Source: Rhizobium sp. NLR16a
GTDB lineage: Bacteria > Pseudomonadota > Alphaproteobacteria > Rhizobiales > Rhizobiaceae
Assembly (NCBI RefSeq): GCF_017948245.1
Contig: NZ_CP072865.1
Location: forward strand, 62,001-126,000
DNA: 64,000 bases
Direction: 5' to 3'
Shown here one piece after another: positions 1 to 10,365 of this stretch; positions within the stretch are counted from its first letter, which is position 1; every line of letters starts with the position of its first letter. Under the pieces are notes generated by a model, which was not told where the DNA came from, made no database searches, and saw nothing but the letters and a program-made list of their open reading frames with translations. Both the position numbers and the translations under genes were made by a program.

Positions 1-55
1 CAGATTAAAGCTGCCTTGCGGCCGCTCCCTGCTTCAGATCAGATCGGTGATTGCC

Positions 56-928
56 ATGGCAACAACACATACTCGCTCCGCGGCGCGCCTGATGATTGCG
101 CCCTCCGTGCTGTTCCTCTTTGCGTGGATGATCGTTCCGCTCGCGATGACGATCTACTTCTCGCTGCTGAACTACAATCTGCTCAGCCCCGGCATGGAGA
201 GCTTTGTCGGCCTGCTGAACTACGAATATTTCCTGTCCGATCCGGCCTTCATCGCCGCGCTGATCAATACGCTGCTGCTTGTCGCCGGCGTTCTCGTCGT
301 TACCGTCGTCGGCGGAATTGCCTTTGCGCTGTTGCTCGACCAGCCGATGTACGGCCAGGGCATCGTGCGCATCCTCGTCATCGCGCCGTTCTTCGTTATG
401 CCGACAGTGGCGGCACTCGTCTGGAAGAACATGTTCATGAACCCGGTCAACGGCCTGTTTGCGCATCTGGCGAAGGCGCTCGGCCTGCAGCCGATCGACT
501 GGCTGGCGAATGCGCCTCTGTTGTCCGTCATCCTCATCGTCGCCTGGCAGTGGCTGCCCTTTGCCACCCTCATTCTGTTGACGGCGCTGCAGTCGCTCGA
601 CGAAGAGCAGAAGGAGGCCGCCGAAATGGACGGCGCCGGAGCAATCTCGAAATTCATCTATATCATCCTGCCGCACATGGCGCGCGCCATCACCGTGGTG
701 ATCCTGATCCAGACGATCTTCCTGCTTTCGGTCTTCGCCGAAATCCTCGTCACCACCAATGGCGGGCCGGGCACCGACAGCACCAATCTCACCTATCTCG
801 TCTATGCGCAGGCACTCCTGCAGTTCGATATCGGCGGCGCTTCGGCAGGCGGCATTGTCGCGGTCGTGCTTGCCAACATCGTCGCGATCTTCCTCGTCCG
901 CCTCGTCGGCAAGAATCTGGAGGCTTGA
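56..928 (+). CDS. smoF: Polyol ABC transporter permease, SmoF-like
   Basis: Inner-membrane permease of a CUT1-type importer for sorbitol/mannitol-like polyols. The 290-residue protein has about six hydrophobic segments. The cytoplasmic EAA loop, which docks the ATPase, starts near residue 187 (EAAEMDGAG). A second permease follows after one base and an ATPase after that, so this is an operon with translational coupling. I chose ATG 56; a GTG at 47 in frame is possible. The matching periplasmic binding protein (SmoE type) is not in the window and should lie immediately upstream. The polyol assignment rests on the adjacent mtlK and the known smoEFGK arrangement in rhizobia and Rhodobacter; substrate is inferred. 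Confidence 0.85.
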   Translation: MATTHTRSAARLMIAPSVLFLFAWMIVPLAMTIYFSLLNYNLLSPGMESFVGLLNYEYFLSDPAFIAALINTLLLVAGVLVVTVVGGIAFALLLDQPMYGQGIVRILVIAPFFVMPTVAALVWKNMFMNPVNGLFAHLAKALGLQPIDWLANAPLLSVILIVAWQWLPFATLILLTALQSLDEEQKEAAEMDGAGAISKFIYIILPHMARAITVVILIQTIFLLSVFAEILVTTNGGPGTDSTNLTYLVYAQALLQFDIGGASAGGIVAVVLANIVAIFLVRLVGKNLEA

Positions 929-929
929 G

Positions 930-1760
930 ATGGCCAGAAAAGTCACAACTCAGCGCAAGGTCATCATGACCGCGATTGCCTGGACGCTCGGCATCCTGAT
1001 CTTCTTTCCGATCCTCTGGACGTTCCTGACCAGCTTCAAATCGGAAGCCGATGCCATTGCCTCGCCGCCGCAGTTCCTGTTCTTCCACTGGACGACGGAA
1101 AACTATGCGGAAGTGCAGAGCCGGTCGAACTATCTCAGCCACTTCATGAACTCGGTGGTCATTTCCTTCGGCTCGACGCTGATCGGGCTGGTCATCGCCA
1201 TTCCGGCCGCCTGGGCGATGGCTTTCGCGCCCACCAAGCGGACCAAGGACGTGCTGATGTGGATGCTCTCGACCAAGATGATGCCGCCCGTCGGCGCGCT
1301 CATCCCCATCTATCTGATGTTCCGCAATTCTGGTCTGCTCGACACGCGCACCGGGCTGGTGATCGTGCTGACGCTGATCAACCTGCCAATTATCGTCTGG
1401 ATGCTCTACACCTACTTCAAGGAAATCCCCGGCGAGATCCTGGAAGCAGCCCGCATGGACGGAGCGTCGCTGATGAAGGAGATCGTCTACGTGCTGACGC
1501 CGATGGCGGTGCCCGGCATTGCCTCGACGCTGCTTCTGAACATCATCCTTGCCTGGAACGAGGCGTTCTGGACGCTCAACCTCACCGCCTCGAAGGCAGC
1601 GCCCTTGACGGCCTTCATCGCCTCCTATTCCAGCCCGGAAGGCCTGTTCTACGCCAAGCTTTCGGCGGCCTCGACCATGGCGATCGCGCCGATCCTGATC
1701 CTCGGCTGGTTCAGCCAGAAGCAACTCGTCCGCGGCCTGACCTTCGGCGCAGTGAAATAA
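930..1760 (+). CDS. smoG: Polyol ABC transporter permease, SmoG-like
   Basis: Second permease of the polyol importer, 276 residues, with about six membrane segments and an EAA loop beginning near residue 172 (EAARMDGAS). The ATG lies one base after the TGA of the preceding permease, indicating coupled translation. A longer in-frame ORF extends upstream to 759, but it overlaps smoF and lacks family similarity before MARKV, so it is not used. The protein ends just before the ATPase gene (16-base gap with GGGAGA ribosome site). Confidence 0.86.
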   Translation: MARKVTTQRKVIMTAIAWTLGILIFFPILWTFLTSFKSEADAIASPPQFLFFHWTTENYAEVQSRSNYLSHFMNSVVISFGSTLIGLVIAIPAAWAMAFAPTKRTKDVLMWMLSTKMMPPVGALIPIYLMFRNSGLLDTRTGLVIVLTLINLPIIVWMLYTYFKEIPGEILEAARMDGASLMKEIVYVLTPMAVPGIASTLLLNIILAWNEAFWTLNLTASKAAPLTAFIASYSSPEGLFYAKLSAASTMAIAPILILGWFSQKQLVRGLTFGAVK

Positions 1761-1776
1761 GAAAAGGGAGACAAAC

Positions 1777-2775
<999 letters not shown>

Positions 2776-2805
2776 GCAGGCGGCCGGGTGGGGGCAGGCA
2801 TGCGA

Positions 2806-2825
2806 GCCGGGCGATGGCGCCCGGC
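2806..2825 (+). other. Intercistronic hairpin between smoK and mtlK
   Basis: A perfect 7-bp inverted repeat (GCCGGGC / GCCCGGC, 6-base loop) sits in the 82-base gap between smoK and mtlK. No T-tract follows, so it is not a convincing terminator. It could stabilise the upstream mRNA or mark where another gene (smoS in related operons) was lost. Confidence 0.45.
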
Positions 2826-2857
2826 CGTCTCGGTAAGACCTTCAAGAGGACTGAAAC

Positions 2858-4339
2858 ATGACGTGCAAACTATCGCTGGCAACGCTTTCGGACGCGGCGC
2901 GCACTGCCGCCATCCCTTCCTATGAGAGGGCGTCGCTGAATGCCGGCATCATGCACTTCGGCGTCGGCAATTTCCACCGCGCCCATCAGGCGATCTATCT
3001 CGACGATCTCTTCAACCACGGCGTCGATCACGACTGGGCAATTGTCGGTGCCGGCGTTCTGCCATCGGATGCCGCCATGCGCGAGAAGCTTGCGGCGCAG
3101 GATTTCCTGACGACGGTGGTGGAGCAGGACAACAACAAAACGGCGGCGCGAGTGACCGCCCCGATGATCGATATTCTGCCGGTGGGCGATCCCGCCGCCA
3201 TCATCGCCAGGCTTGCCGATCCTGAGATCCGCATCGTCTCGCTGACGATCACCGAGGGCGGTTATTTCATCGATGCGTCAGGCACGTTCAATCCGGCCCA
3301 TCCTGCTATCGCCGCCGACGGACAAAATCCCGGTGCTCCGAAGACGGTCTTCGGTCTGATCGTTGCCGGCCTGAAGGCGCGCAAGGACAAGGGCATCGGG
3401 CCCTTCACCGTGATGTCCTGCGACAACATTCCTCATAACGGCGTCGTCACCGCCAATGCCGTGATCGGCACAGCCGCCCTTTCGGATGCCGCCCTTGCCG
3501 ACTGGATCAGGGCTAACGTCGCCTTCCCAAACGCGATGGTCGATCGCATTACGCCGGCGACCGGCCAGCGGGAGATCGATTTCCTCAGGGACAATTTCGG
3601 CATCGAGGATAACTGGCCGGTTTATTGCGAAGAATTCAAGCAGTGGGTGCTCGAAGACAAGTTCACGGCTGGCCGCCCGGCCCTGGAAAAGGTTGGCGTC
3701 ACCTTCGTTCCCGATGTCACGCCTTACGAGCATATGAAGATCCGCATCCTGAATGGCGGACATGCCGCGATCGCCTATCCAGCGGCGCTGATGGACATTT
3801 ATTTCGTGCATGATGCGATGGAAGATCCGCTGATCCGGGCTTTCCTGGCCAAGCTTGAGAAGGACGAGATCATTCCGATCGTACCGCCGGTGCCGAATAC
3901 CTCGCTGACGGATTATTTTGCTCTCATCGAGCATCGGCTTCTCAATCCGAAGATCGCCGACACCATCCCGCGTCTGGCGCAGGACGGCTCGAACCGCCAG
4001 CCGAAGTTCATCCTGCCGTCGACGCTCGACAATCTGCGCCAGAGCAGGGACGTCATCGGCCTGGCGCTGGTCTCGGCGCTCTGGTGCCGTTATTTCGCCG
4101 GCAAGACCGACAGCGGCAAGGATATCGTCTTCAACGACGCCAGCGCCGAGCGCCTGCACGCGGCGGCCCTGAAGGCAAAGGACGATCCGTCGGCCTTCCT
4201 TGCCTTTGATGATATTTTCGGCGAGGTGGCGAAATCGGACCTTTTCCGAAGACGGTTCGCTCATGCTCTTAAAACCTTGTGGGAAAAGGGTACGCGGGAA
4301 ACGCTGCAGCTCTATCTCGACGACAAGCTCGCAATGTAA
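2858..4339 (+). CDS. mtlK: Mannitol 2-dehydrogenase (polyol long-chain dehydrogenase)
   Basis: NAD-dependent oxidation of mannitol to fructose, and probably of D-arabitol to D-xylulose and sorbitol to fructose. The 493-residue protein is the normal length for polyol-specific long-chain dehydrogenases. The N-terminal Rossmann region carries GVGNFHRAHQA near residue 35. The family signature K-x4-N-x2-H reads KIRILNGGH, with Lys294, Asn299 and His302. It lies directly behind the polyol transporter and is probably in one operon with it. A ribosome site (AAGAGGA) precedes ATG 2858. Confidence 0.92.
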   Translation: MTCKLSLATLSDAARTAAIPSYERASLNAGIMHFGVGNFHRAHQAIYLDDLFNHGVDHDWAIVGAGVLPSDAAMREKLAAQDFLTTVVEQDNNKTAARVTAPMIDILPVGDPAAIIARLADPEIRIVSLTITEGGYFIDASGTFNPAHPAIAADGQNPGAPKTVFGLIVAGLKARKDKGIGPFTVMSCDNIPHNGVVTANAVIGTAALSDAALADWIRANVAFPNAMVDRITPATGQREIDFLRDNFGIEDNWPVYCEEFKQWVLEDKFTAGRPALEKVGVTFVPDVTPYEHMKIRILNGGHAAIAYPAALMDIYFVHDAMEDPLIRAFLAKLEKDEIIPIVPPVPNTSLTDYFALIEHRLLNPKIADTIPRLAQDGSNRQPKFILPSTLDNLRQSRDVIGLALVSALWCRYFAGKTDSGKDIVFNDASAERLHAAALKAKDDPSAFLAFDDIFGEVAKSDLFRRRFAHALKTLWEKGTRETLQLYLDDKLAM

Positions 4340-4437
4340 GGGAATGCGGATGGCGGCATCGGCTGGCGCCATCCATCCCGCTTTGCGGGCGAAGCGGCAT
4401 GATCACGAGTCTGAATTGAAGTCAGGTTGGGTCTTTC

Positions 4438-5127
4438 ATGGCTGATGCTGAACCACGGCTGGTCATTTTCGATTGCGACGGGGTGCTCGTCGACAGCGAG
4501 CCGATCTCGATCAGCGTACTCGTCCGGGCGATGAGCGATCTCGGCGTTTCGATCACCGAAGACCAGGCCTATGAGCGTTTTCTCGGTCGCAGCCTGGCAA
4601 CCCTCATCGATACGCTTGAAACCGAGTTCAATATTCACGCCGGCGAAGAATTCCTCGAGCGCATCCGCACCGATCTCTACGCGCGGTTCCGCACCGAGCT
4701 GAAGCCGATGGACGGCATCGCGGCGACGATCGACGGGCTCGGCATTCCCTGCTGTGTCGCTTCATCAAGCCAGATGGAGCGAATCCGGCTGTCGCTGTCC
4801 GTCACCGGACTTCTCGACAGGCTCCCCGACATTTTCAGCGCGACGATGGTCAAGCGCGGCAAACCGGCGCCCGATCTCTTCCTCCACGCGGCGCGACAGA
4901 TGCATGTCGAGCCGGGATCCTGCCTTGTCATCGAGGACAGTCCGGCCGGCATTGCCGCCGCCAAGGCGGCGGGCATGACGGTCTTTGCCTTCACCGGCGG
5001 ATCGCATGCGAATTTCGCCGGATACCGGGCCGAACTCGACCGGCTTTCGCCTGATGTGGTGTTTGACGCCATGCCGGATTTGATACACCTTGTCCGCAAC
5101 CATAAGCTGGACGGGACCGAGATTTGA
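4438..5127 (+). CDS. HAD-superfamily phosphatase, beta-phosphoglucomutase-like
   Basis: A 229-residue haloacid dehalogenase hydrolase of the subclass with an alpha-helical cap. Motif I is FDCDGVLVDSEP with nucleophile Asp12 and acid/base Asp14. Motif III has the Lys in VKRGKPAPDLF, and motif IV is VIEDSPAGI. It likely dephosphorylates a sugar or polyol phosphate. It sits between mtlK and a pentulose kinase and overlaps the kinase start by one base (TGATG), so it probably serves polyol catabolism, perhaps removing toxic dead-end sugar phosphates. That role is inferred. Confidence 0.8.
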   Translation: MADAEPRLVIFDCDGVLVDSEPISISVLVRAMSDLGVSITEDQAYERFLGRSLATLIDTLETEFNIHAGEEFLERIRTDLYARFRTELKPMDGIAATIDGLGIPCCVASSSQMERIRLSLSVTGLLDRLPDIFSATMVKRGKPAPDLFLHAARQMHVEPGSCLVIEDSPAGIAAAKAAGMTVFAFTGGSHANFAGYRAELDRLSPDVVFDAMPDLIHLVRNHKLDGTEI

Positions 5128-6710
5128 TGCGTGATCATGTGGTTGCGGTGGATGTCGGCACCGGCAGCGCGCGCGCCGGCGTCTTCGATGCCAGCGGCCG
5201 TCTGCTGGCCAAGGCGGAACATCCCATCGTCATGAACCGGCCGCGTGAAAACCACGCCGAGCACGATTCCGAAGACATCTGGTCGGCCGCCTGCACCGCG
5301 GTGCGCAGGGCGATGGAGCAATCCGGTATCGCCGCCGCCTCGGTCGGAGCAATCGGCTTCGACGCGACTTGTTCGCTCGTCGTCCGCGATGTCGAAGGCC
5401 GGCAGATCAGTGTATCCACCAGCGGCGAGCAGCGTTTCGACACCATCGTGTGGCTCGATCATCGGGCGCTGAAGGAAGCCGACTTCTGCACGGCGACGGA
5501 GCACAGGGTGCTCGAACATTCCGGGCACGTCATGTCGCCGGAAATGGAAATGCCGAAGCTGATGTGGTTGAAGAAGAAGCTGCCGGCGACATGGGAAAAG
5601 ACGGGCTATTTCTTCGATCTTGCCGATTTCATGACCTGGAAATCGACGGGATCGACTGCCCGTTCTCGCTGCACGCTGACGGCAAAATGGAACTATCTCG
5701 CCCATCTCGAAAAGGGATGGCAGCAGGATTTTCTGCAGCGGATCGGGCTCGACGATCTTCAGGCCCGCGGCGGGCTACCGGATGAGACTGTGCCGGTCGG
5801 CGGCAGTATAGGCCGGCTGACGGCTGATGCGGCCGAGGCGCTGGGGCTGACCACGGAGTGCCATGTCTCGGCGGGAATGATCGACGCCTATGCCGGCGCG
5901 CTCGGGGCGCTCGGCGGTTATGCCGCCGATCCTGTAACACGTGAGCTTAAGCTGGCACTGATCGCCGGCACGTCGAGCTGCATCGTCGCCTTCTCGCAGG
6001 AGTGTAAGCCGAGCCACGGCATGTGGGGGCCTTATTATGAGGTTGTCTTCCCGCAGTCCTGGCTGGTGGAGGCGGGGCAATCTGCGACCGGTGCGCTGCT
6101 CGACCATATCGTGCGCATGCATGCGGCCGGCGGCGAGCCGACGGCGGCGCTGCACCAGAAGATCGTCGCGCGCATCGCCGAATTGCGGGCAGAGGAGGGC
6201 AACGCTTTCGGCGAGCGCATTTTTGTGCTGCCAGACTTTCACGGCAATCGCTCGCCGCTTGCCGATCCGCATGCCGTCGGTGTGATCAGCGGGCTGACGC
6301 TCGACACCTCCTTCGACGGGCTCTGCGCGCTCTACTGGCGGTCTGCAGTCGCGATCGCTCTCGGGATCCGCCATATCCTGGAGACGATGAAGGAATATGG
6401 CCACGTGCCCGATACGCTGCATATCGCGGGCGGACACGTGAAGAACCCGGTGCTGATGGAGCTTTATAGCGACGCCACCGGCTGCAAGGTCGTGGTGCCG
6501 AAGATGAACGAGGCGGTGCTGCTCGGCACGGCGATTGCGGCATCCGTCGCCTGCGGCCTGCACGAGAATTTGGCGGCAGCCGGCGAAGCGATGTATCCGG
6601 GTGGCGACGAACGGCTTCCAGACAAGGCAAAACAGGCGCTTTACGACCGCGACTATCGCCGTCTTCTGGCCATGCACCGGCACCGCGCCGAACTGGAAGC
6701 GATGTTCTGA
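5127..6710 (+). CDS. FGGY-family pentulose kinase (D-ribulokinase-like)
   Basis: ATP-dependent sugar kinase of the FGGY family (527 residues, the size of the long pentulose-kinase subfamily rather than glycerol kinase). The N-terminal phosphate-binding segment is VAVDVGTGSARAGVF, and a C-terminal adenosine-binding segment contains HIAGGHVKNP. It would phosphorylate the ketopentose made by polyol oxidation, such as D-ribulose or D-xylulose. ATG 5127 shares its A with the TGA of the HAD gene, so translation is coupled. Exact substrate is unknown. Confidence 0.82.
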   Translation: MRDHVVAVDVGTGSARAGVFDASGRLLAKAEHPIVMNRPRENHAEHDSEDIWSAACTAVRRAMEQSGIAAASVGAIGFDATCSLVVRDVEGRQISVSTSGEQRFDTIVWLDHRALKEADFCTATEHRVLEHSGHVMSPEMEMPKLMWLKKKLPATWEKTGYFFDLADFMTWKSTGSTARSRCTLTAKWNYLAHLEKGWQQDFLQRIGLDDLQARGGLPDETVPVGGSIGRLTADAAEALGLTTECHVSAGMIDAYAGALGALGGYAADPVTRELKLALIAGTSSCIVAFSQECKPSHGMWGPYYEVVFPQSWLVEAGQSATGALLDHIVRMHAAGGEPTAALHQKIVARIAELRAEEGNAFGERIFVLPDFHGNRSPLADPHAVGVISGLTLDTSFDGLCALYWRSAVAIALGIRHILETMKEYGHVPDTLHIAGGHVKNPVLMELYSDATGCKVVVPKMNEAVLLGTAIAASVACGLHENLAAAGEAMYPGGDERLPDKAKQALYDRDYRRLLAMHRHRAELEAMF

Positions 6711-6720
6711 AAGCTCACAT

Positions 6721-7575
6721 CTAATGGTTCGCGGTTTCACCGAGGACGGTCGCAAATTCCAGCATGCGGCGGCGGCGGAGGGCTGCCTCCTCTCCGACTT
6801 CGAGAATGACGGATTCGGACAGGCAATCGAGCAGCGCAATCAGCGGCGGAAGATTGTCGAGATCAGGGGCGCGTGCCGGCGGCAAGGACAGCATGACGTT
6901 TGACTGATCCGCCATCCAGTCTGCTTGCTGCGGCGAAATTAGCACGACCTTGTAGCCGTAGCGCCGCGCGGTTCTGGCAAGCAGCCGCGCCTTGGCGAAA
7001 CGGCGGCAATCGATGATGACGAGCAAAGCGTCGTCCACGGCCTGCCGGGCGAAGAGTTCGGCAAAACGGTTGTCGGTGGCATCGAGCGTGCGGACGCCAT
7101 CGCGGGCCTGCGTCAGCCGCTGGCAGAAGTGATTGGCAAGGCTTGCGAGCCGCGCATGGGTGGCGATCGATACTTCGCGGGCCGTGCTGATCAGGCGGAC
7201 GGCTTCGGCCCAAAGCGGCTGCGCCGTCAGATGATAGATGTGATGCAGGGCCTGGATCTGCTCGGCAACCAGCACGGCAAGCGGCTTGCCCTCCGCGGCG
7301 TCCGCATGCAGCTCGCTCATGGCGCTCTGCAATTGCGCCGGCGATGTCGTCACGGTCTCGCGAATTTCCACTTTGACGCTGTCCAAACCCTGGTAGCCGA
7401 GCGCGCGCAGGAAGCGCCCAACGGTCATCGGCGAGAGGTCCAGCCTGTCGGCGACAGATGCTGCCGTCTCAAACGGCAGGTCGTTGAGGTGCTCGGAGAA
7501 ATATTTCGCGATGCGACGCTCGGCCGGTGTGCCGCTTTTTACGTATTGCCTGAGTTTGTGCACAAAGTCTTCCAC
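6721..7575 (-). CDS. RpiR/MurR-family transcriptional regulator
   Basis: A 284-residue repressor-type protein. The N-terminal helix-turn-helix spans roughly residues 15-75 (ETAASVADRLDLSPMTVGRF), followed by a SIS sugar-phosphate-binding domain at about 120-260. It starts at GTG 7575 behind a strong GGGGAGG ribosome site 5 bases away. It is convergent with the pentulose kinase, with a 10-base gap. It is a plausible regulator of the polyol operon responding to a sugar phosphate, though this rests on position only. Confidence 0.82.
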   Translation of the reverse strand: MEDFVHKLRQYVKSGTPAERRIAKYFSEHLNDLPFETAASVADRLDLSPMTVGRFLRALGYQGLDSVKVEIRETVTTSPAQLQSAMSELHADAAEGKPLAVLVAEQIQALHHIYHLTAQPLWAEAVRLISTAREVSIATHARLASLANHFCQRLTQARDGVRTLDATDNRFAELFARQAVDDALLVIIDCRRFAKARLLARTARRYGYKVVLISPQQADWMADQSNVMLSLPPARAPDLDNLPPLIALLDCLSESVILEVGEEAALRRRRMLEFATVLGETANH

Positions 7576-7805
7576 ATCAGCCTCCCCGTATTTCCTCAGA
7601 GGCGTTCCGTGGATGCGCTAACGCGACCCTTTGTCTTTGCAACTATTTTCGGAAGCTGCTTCTCAGGCTCGTATTTCTGCGTCCGATAATATTATATTCG
7701 TTCTAATATTGCGACAAGTTTCTATTAAAGCATGCAATTTTATTCTCTCTTGTCGGTAGCATTCGCCTTTCCTACATCTTCTGCGTAACCGGAGACGCTG
7801 AAGAA

Positions 7806-8519
7806 ATGATTCTTGATGCCGCACGCCTTTCGCTCGCCAATCTGTTCGCGCCGGAGACACGCTCGGTCTTCTGGAAAGTGCTCGGCCTGACGCTTCTCGT
7901 CCTCGTCGGCCTCTGGTTCGCGCTACGCGGGGCCTTCATGGCCTTTCTCTTTCCCTGGCTCACCAGCTTCTTTCCCGAGATGCCGGACTGGGCGGGGTGG
8001 TTCGCGCTGGTTTTCGCGATCTTCGCCGGGATCGGCCTTGCGCTCGTGCTGGCGCTGCTGCTTTCGCCTGTGACGGCGCTGATCGCAGGCCTTTTCCTCG
8101 ACGATGTCGCCGACGTTATCGAAAAACGTGACTATCCCGGCGACGCGCCGGGTGCCGCAATGCCGCTCGGCCCGGCGATGGCGAGCTCGATCAAATTTCT
8201 CGGGGTTGTGATCCTTGGCAATATCGTGGCGTTGTTGCTACTGTTCGTTCCCGGCGTCAATCTGGTCGCGTTCTTTCTGGTGAACGGCTACCTGCTCGGA
8301 CGGGAATTCTTCGAATTCGCCGCCATGCGCTTCCGTCCGCCTCATGAGGCGCGGCTCTTCCGCACCAAACATGCGCCGACGGTCTTTCTCGGCGGGCTGG
8401 TGATCGCCCTCTTTCTGGCGATCCCGGTGGTCAACCTGCTGACGCCCCTCTTCGCGGCGGGTATGATGGTGCATCTGCACAAGCTGATTTCCGCAAAGGA
8501 CGCCGGTTTCCGCGCCTGA
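7806..8519 (+). CDS. EI24/CysZ-like membrane protein
   Basis: A 237-residue integral membrane protein with about four to five hydrophobic segments (residues 25-50, 60-95, 125-155, 190-225). The pattern and the conserved region around LLLSPVTALIAGLFLDDV match the EI24 family, which includes the CysZ sulfate permease. CysZ function is uncertain here because no cysteine-biosynthesis genes are nearby. It ends 3 bases from the convergent VOC gene. The 230-base region upstream is AT-rich (7680-7740) and probably holds its promoter. Confidence 0.75.
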   Translation: MILDAARLSLANLFAPETRSVFWKVLGLTLLVLVGLWFALRGAFMAFLFPWLTSFFPEMPDWAGWFALVFAIFAGIGLALVLALLLSPVTALIAGLFLDDVADVIEKRDYPGDAPGAAMPLGPAMASSIKFLGVVILGNIVALLLLFVPGVNLVAFFLVNGYLLGREFFEFAAMRFRPPHEARLFRTKHAPTVFLGGLVIALFLAIPVVNLLTPLFAAGMMVHLHKLISAKDAGFRA

Positions 8520-8522
8520 GGC

Positions 8523-8948
8523 TCAGCCAGGTAATTCAGATGTCTCGTACATTGCCGCGAATTCGGCGCTCGGCGGGATCGGCTTGATGATGTCGATCAG
8601 CACGCCGTTCGGATCGGCGGTGATAAAATGCCGCTGGCCGAAATCCTCGTCGCGGATCTCCTGCAGGATCGGAAGGTTTGCGCTACGGCAAGCAGCGTAG
8701 ACCGCATCGACATCGGCAACCTCGAAATTGAGGAGCAATCCGGACACTTTGCCCCGAGCCGCAGCCGGAATGGTTTCGTGGTTGCCATCGAGAACGGCGA
8801 GAGCGACATGCTTCTCCTCTTCCGACTGCAGATGTACGTACCAGTTGCTCTCGAACACTGCCCTGAAGCCGAAATGCGCGCAGTAGAAGCGGGCGGAACC
8901 GGCGACGTCGTCGGTCATGATGACAGGGTAATAGCTCGTCGATTTCAT
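8523..8948 (-). CDS. VOC-family (glyoxalase-like) protein
   Basis: A 141-residue vicinal-oxygen-chelate fold protein, containing segments [15 protein letters not shown] near the start and [15 protein letters not shown] near the end, the two usual halves of a glyoxalase/bleomycin-resistance domain. It starts at ATG 8948 behind an excellent AAGGAGG site; longer in-frame extension to 9179 runs through the operator and is rejected. It is divergent from a TetR gene and shares a palindromic operator with it, so it is probably the TetR target. It could detoxify or sequester a small molecule; ligand unknown. Confidence 0.82.
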   Translation of the reverse strand: MKSTSYYPVIMTDDVAGSARFYCAHFGFRAVFESNWYVHLQSEEEKHVALAVLDGNHETIPAAARGKVSGLLLNFEVADVDAVYAACRSANLPILQEIRDEDFGQRHFITADPNGVLIDIIKPIPPSAEFAAMYETSELPG

Positions 8949-8966
8949 CCCTTTCCTCCTTGGATG

Positions 8967-9014
8967 CATACAGCCTGTATGTTTTTTGCTCTTAACATAC
9001 AGGCTGTTTGTATG
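8967..9014. promoter_or_regulatory. Palindromic TetR operator region
   Basis: Two related palindromes lie in the 69-base gap between the VOC and TetR starts. CATACAG-c-CTGTATG at 8967-8981 is a perfect 7-1-7 dyad. CATACA...TGTATG at 8996-9014 is a second dyad. The two also pair with each other: CAGCCTGTATG (8971-8981) is the reverse complement of 8996-9006. This arrangement is typical of autoregulated TetR pairs. Confidence 0.75.
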
Positions 9015-9017
9015 TAA

Positions 9018-9605
9018 ATGGGAGAAATGAGCCGCAGCAATCGCCAAAGAACGGAACAGACAAAAAAGGCGCTGATCGATGCCGGACGACGCCTCTTCGT
9101 CGAAAAGGGGTATGCCGAAACGGCGACGCCGGAGATCGCAGCGGCGGCGGGTATGACGCGCGGAGCGCTCTATCATCATTTCGAGGACAAGAAGGCGCTG
9201 TTTCGCGCGGTCGTCGAAGCCGAGGCGCGCGCAGTTGCCGAAGCGATCGCGGCATCTTCGACACCCGATGATACGCCGCGCGACGCGCTGACTGCGGGCG
9301 CTGCGGCCTATTTCAATGCGATGATGGCAGAGGGCCGCACGCGGCTGCTGCTGATCGAAGCGCCCGCCGTTCTTGGTCTGGCGGCGACTCAGGCGATCGA
9401 TGCTGACAATGCCGAAACGACCTTGCGGGCAGGACTTGCAGCCATGTTTCCGAGAGCCGGCGCTGCGCTCGAGCCTCTGGCATTGCTGCTATCGGCGGCC
9501 TTCGACCGCGCTGCGCTGGCGATCGAAGCGGGTGCCGAACGGCGGAGTTACGAGCAGGCAATCGCTGCTTTACTCGACGGCCTCGCCAATCACCTGCGGC
9601 GGTAG
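9018..9605 (+). CDS. TetR/AcrR-family transcriptional regulator
   Basis: A 195-residue regulator. The N-terminal DNA-binding domain covers residues 10-60, with the recognition segment [17 protein letters not shown], and a ligand-binding C-terminal domain follows. It is divergent from the VOC gene across an operator with two dyads, so autorepression and repression of the VOC gene are likely. ATG 9018 or the internal ATG 9027 could start translation. Its 3' end overlaps the convergent nth gene by 36 bases. Confidence 0.85.
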   Translation: MGEMSRSNRQRTEQTKKALIDAGRRLFVEKGYAETATPEIAAAAGMTRGALYHHFEDKKALFRAVVEAEARAVAEAIAASSTPDDTPRDALTAGAAAYFNAMMAEGRTRLLLIEAPAVLGLAATQAIDADNAETTLRAGLAAMFPRAGAALEPLALLLSAAFDRAALAIEAGAERRSYEQAIAALLDGLANHLRR

Positions 9606-10343
9606 CTCGACGAGTGGGGCCGGCACGTCCGAGCTCTTCTCCGACGATTTGCAAATGTCGGCGATGACGCAGCACTCGCATTCGGGTCGGCGTGCCTTGC
9701 AGGTGTAGCGCCCGTGGAGGATCAGCCAGTGATGGGCGTGATAGAGGTAGTGTTTCGGCACCACTTTCATCAATCGCGCTTCGACTTCATCCGGTGTCTT
9801 GCCGGGAGCAAGCCTGATGCGATTGGCGATCCGGAAGATGTGCGTGTCGACGGCCATGGTGGCCTGGCCAAAGGCCATGGACAGCACGACATTGGCAGTT
9901 TTGCGGCCGACGCCAGGCAGGCGAACCAGTTCCTCACGCGTTTCCGGCACCTTGCCGGCGAAGTCGTCGACCAGCATTTGCGAGAGCGCGATGACGTTTT
10001 TCGCCTTGTTGCGGTAAAGGCCGATCGTCTTGATGTAATTGCGAAGCTTGTCCTCGCCGAGATCGAGCATTTTCTGCGGCGTATCGGCCACCTTGAAGAG
10101 CGCCCGCGTCGCCTTGTTGACACCGGCATCGGTGGCCTGGGCGGAGAGAGCCACCGCCACGACAAGGGTGAAAGGGTTGGTGTGCTCCAGCTCGCCCCGC
10201 GGCTCGGGCCGCTGCACCGAAAAGCGACGGAAGATTTCCTCGCGTTCAGCCGGCGAATAGGCGGTTTTGACCGCCGCCGCCGGTTTGCGGCGGGTGATCA
10301 TGTTCGTGCCTTGCGGCAGGGATTTGAGTTTCGGATTCGCCAT
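9570..10343 (-). CDS. nth: Endonuclease III
   Basis: Base-excision repair DNA glycosylase/AP lyase for oxidised pyrimidines, 257 residues. The helix-hairpin-helix LPGVGRKTANVVLS carries catalytic Lys148, and VDTHIFRIANR carries Asp166. The iron-sulfur loop has Cys215, Cys222, Cys225 and Cys231 in the C-x6-C-x2-C-x5-C spacing of the family. It is about 45 residues longer than the E. coli enzyme, mostly at the N terminus. I used ATG 10343 (MANPKL); ATG 10301 (MITRRK) is an alternative. It is divergent from the DUF2244 gene, with a 22-base gap. Confidence 0.93.
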   Translation of the reverse strand: MANPKLKSLPQGTNMITRRKPAAAVKTAYSPAEREEIFRRFSVQRPEPRGELEHTNPFTLVVAVALSAQATDAGVNKATRALFKVADTPQKMLDLGEDKLRNYIKTIGLYRNKAKNVIALSQMLVDDFAGKVPETREELVRLPGVGRKTANVVLSMAFGQATMAVDTHIFRIANRIRLAPGKTPDEVEARLMKVVPKHYLYHAHHWLILHGRYTCKARRPECECCVIADICKSSEKSSDVPAPLVELPPQVIGEAVE

Positions 10344-10365
10344 AGAAACTCTATACTCAGCGGTC

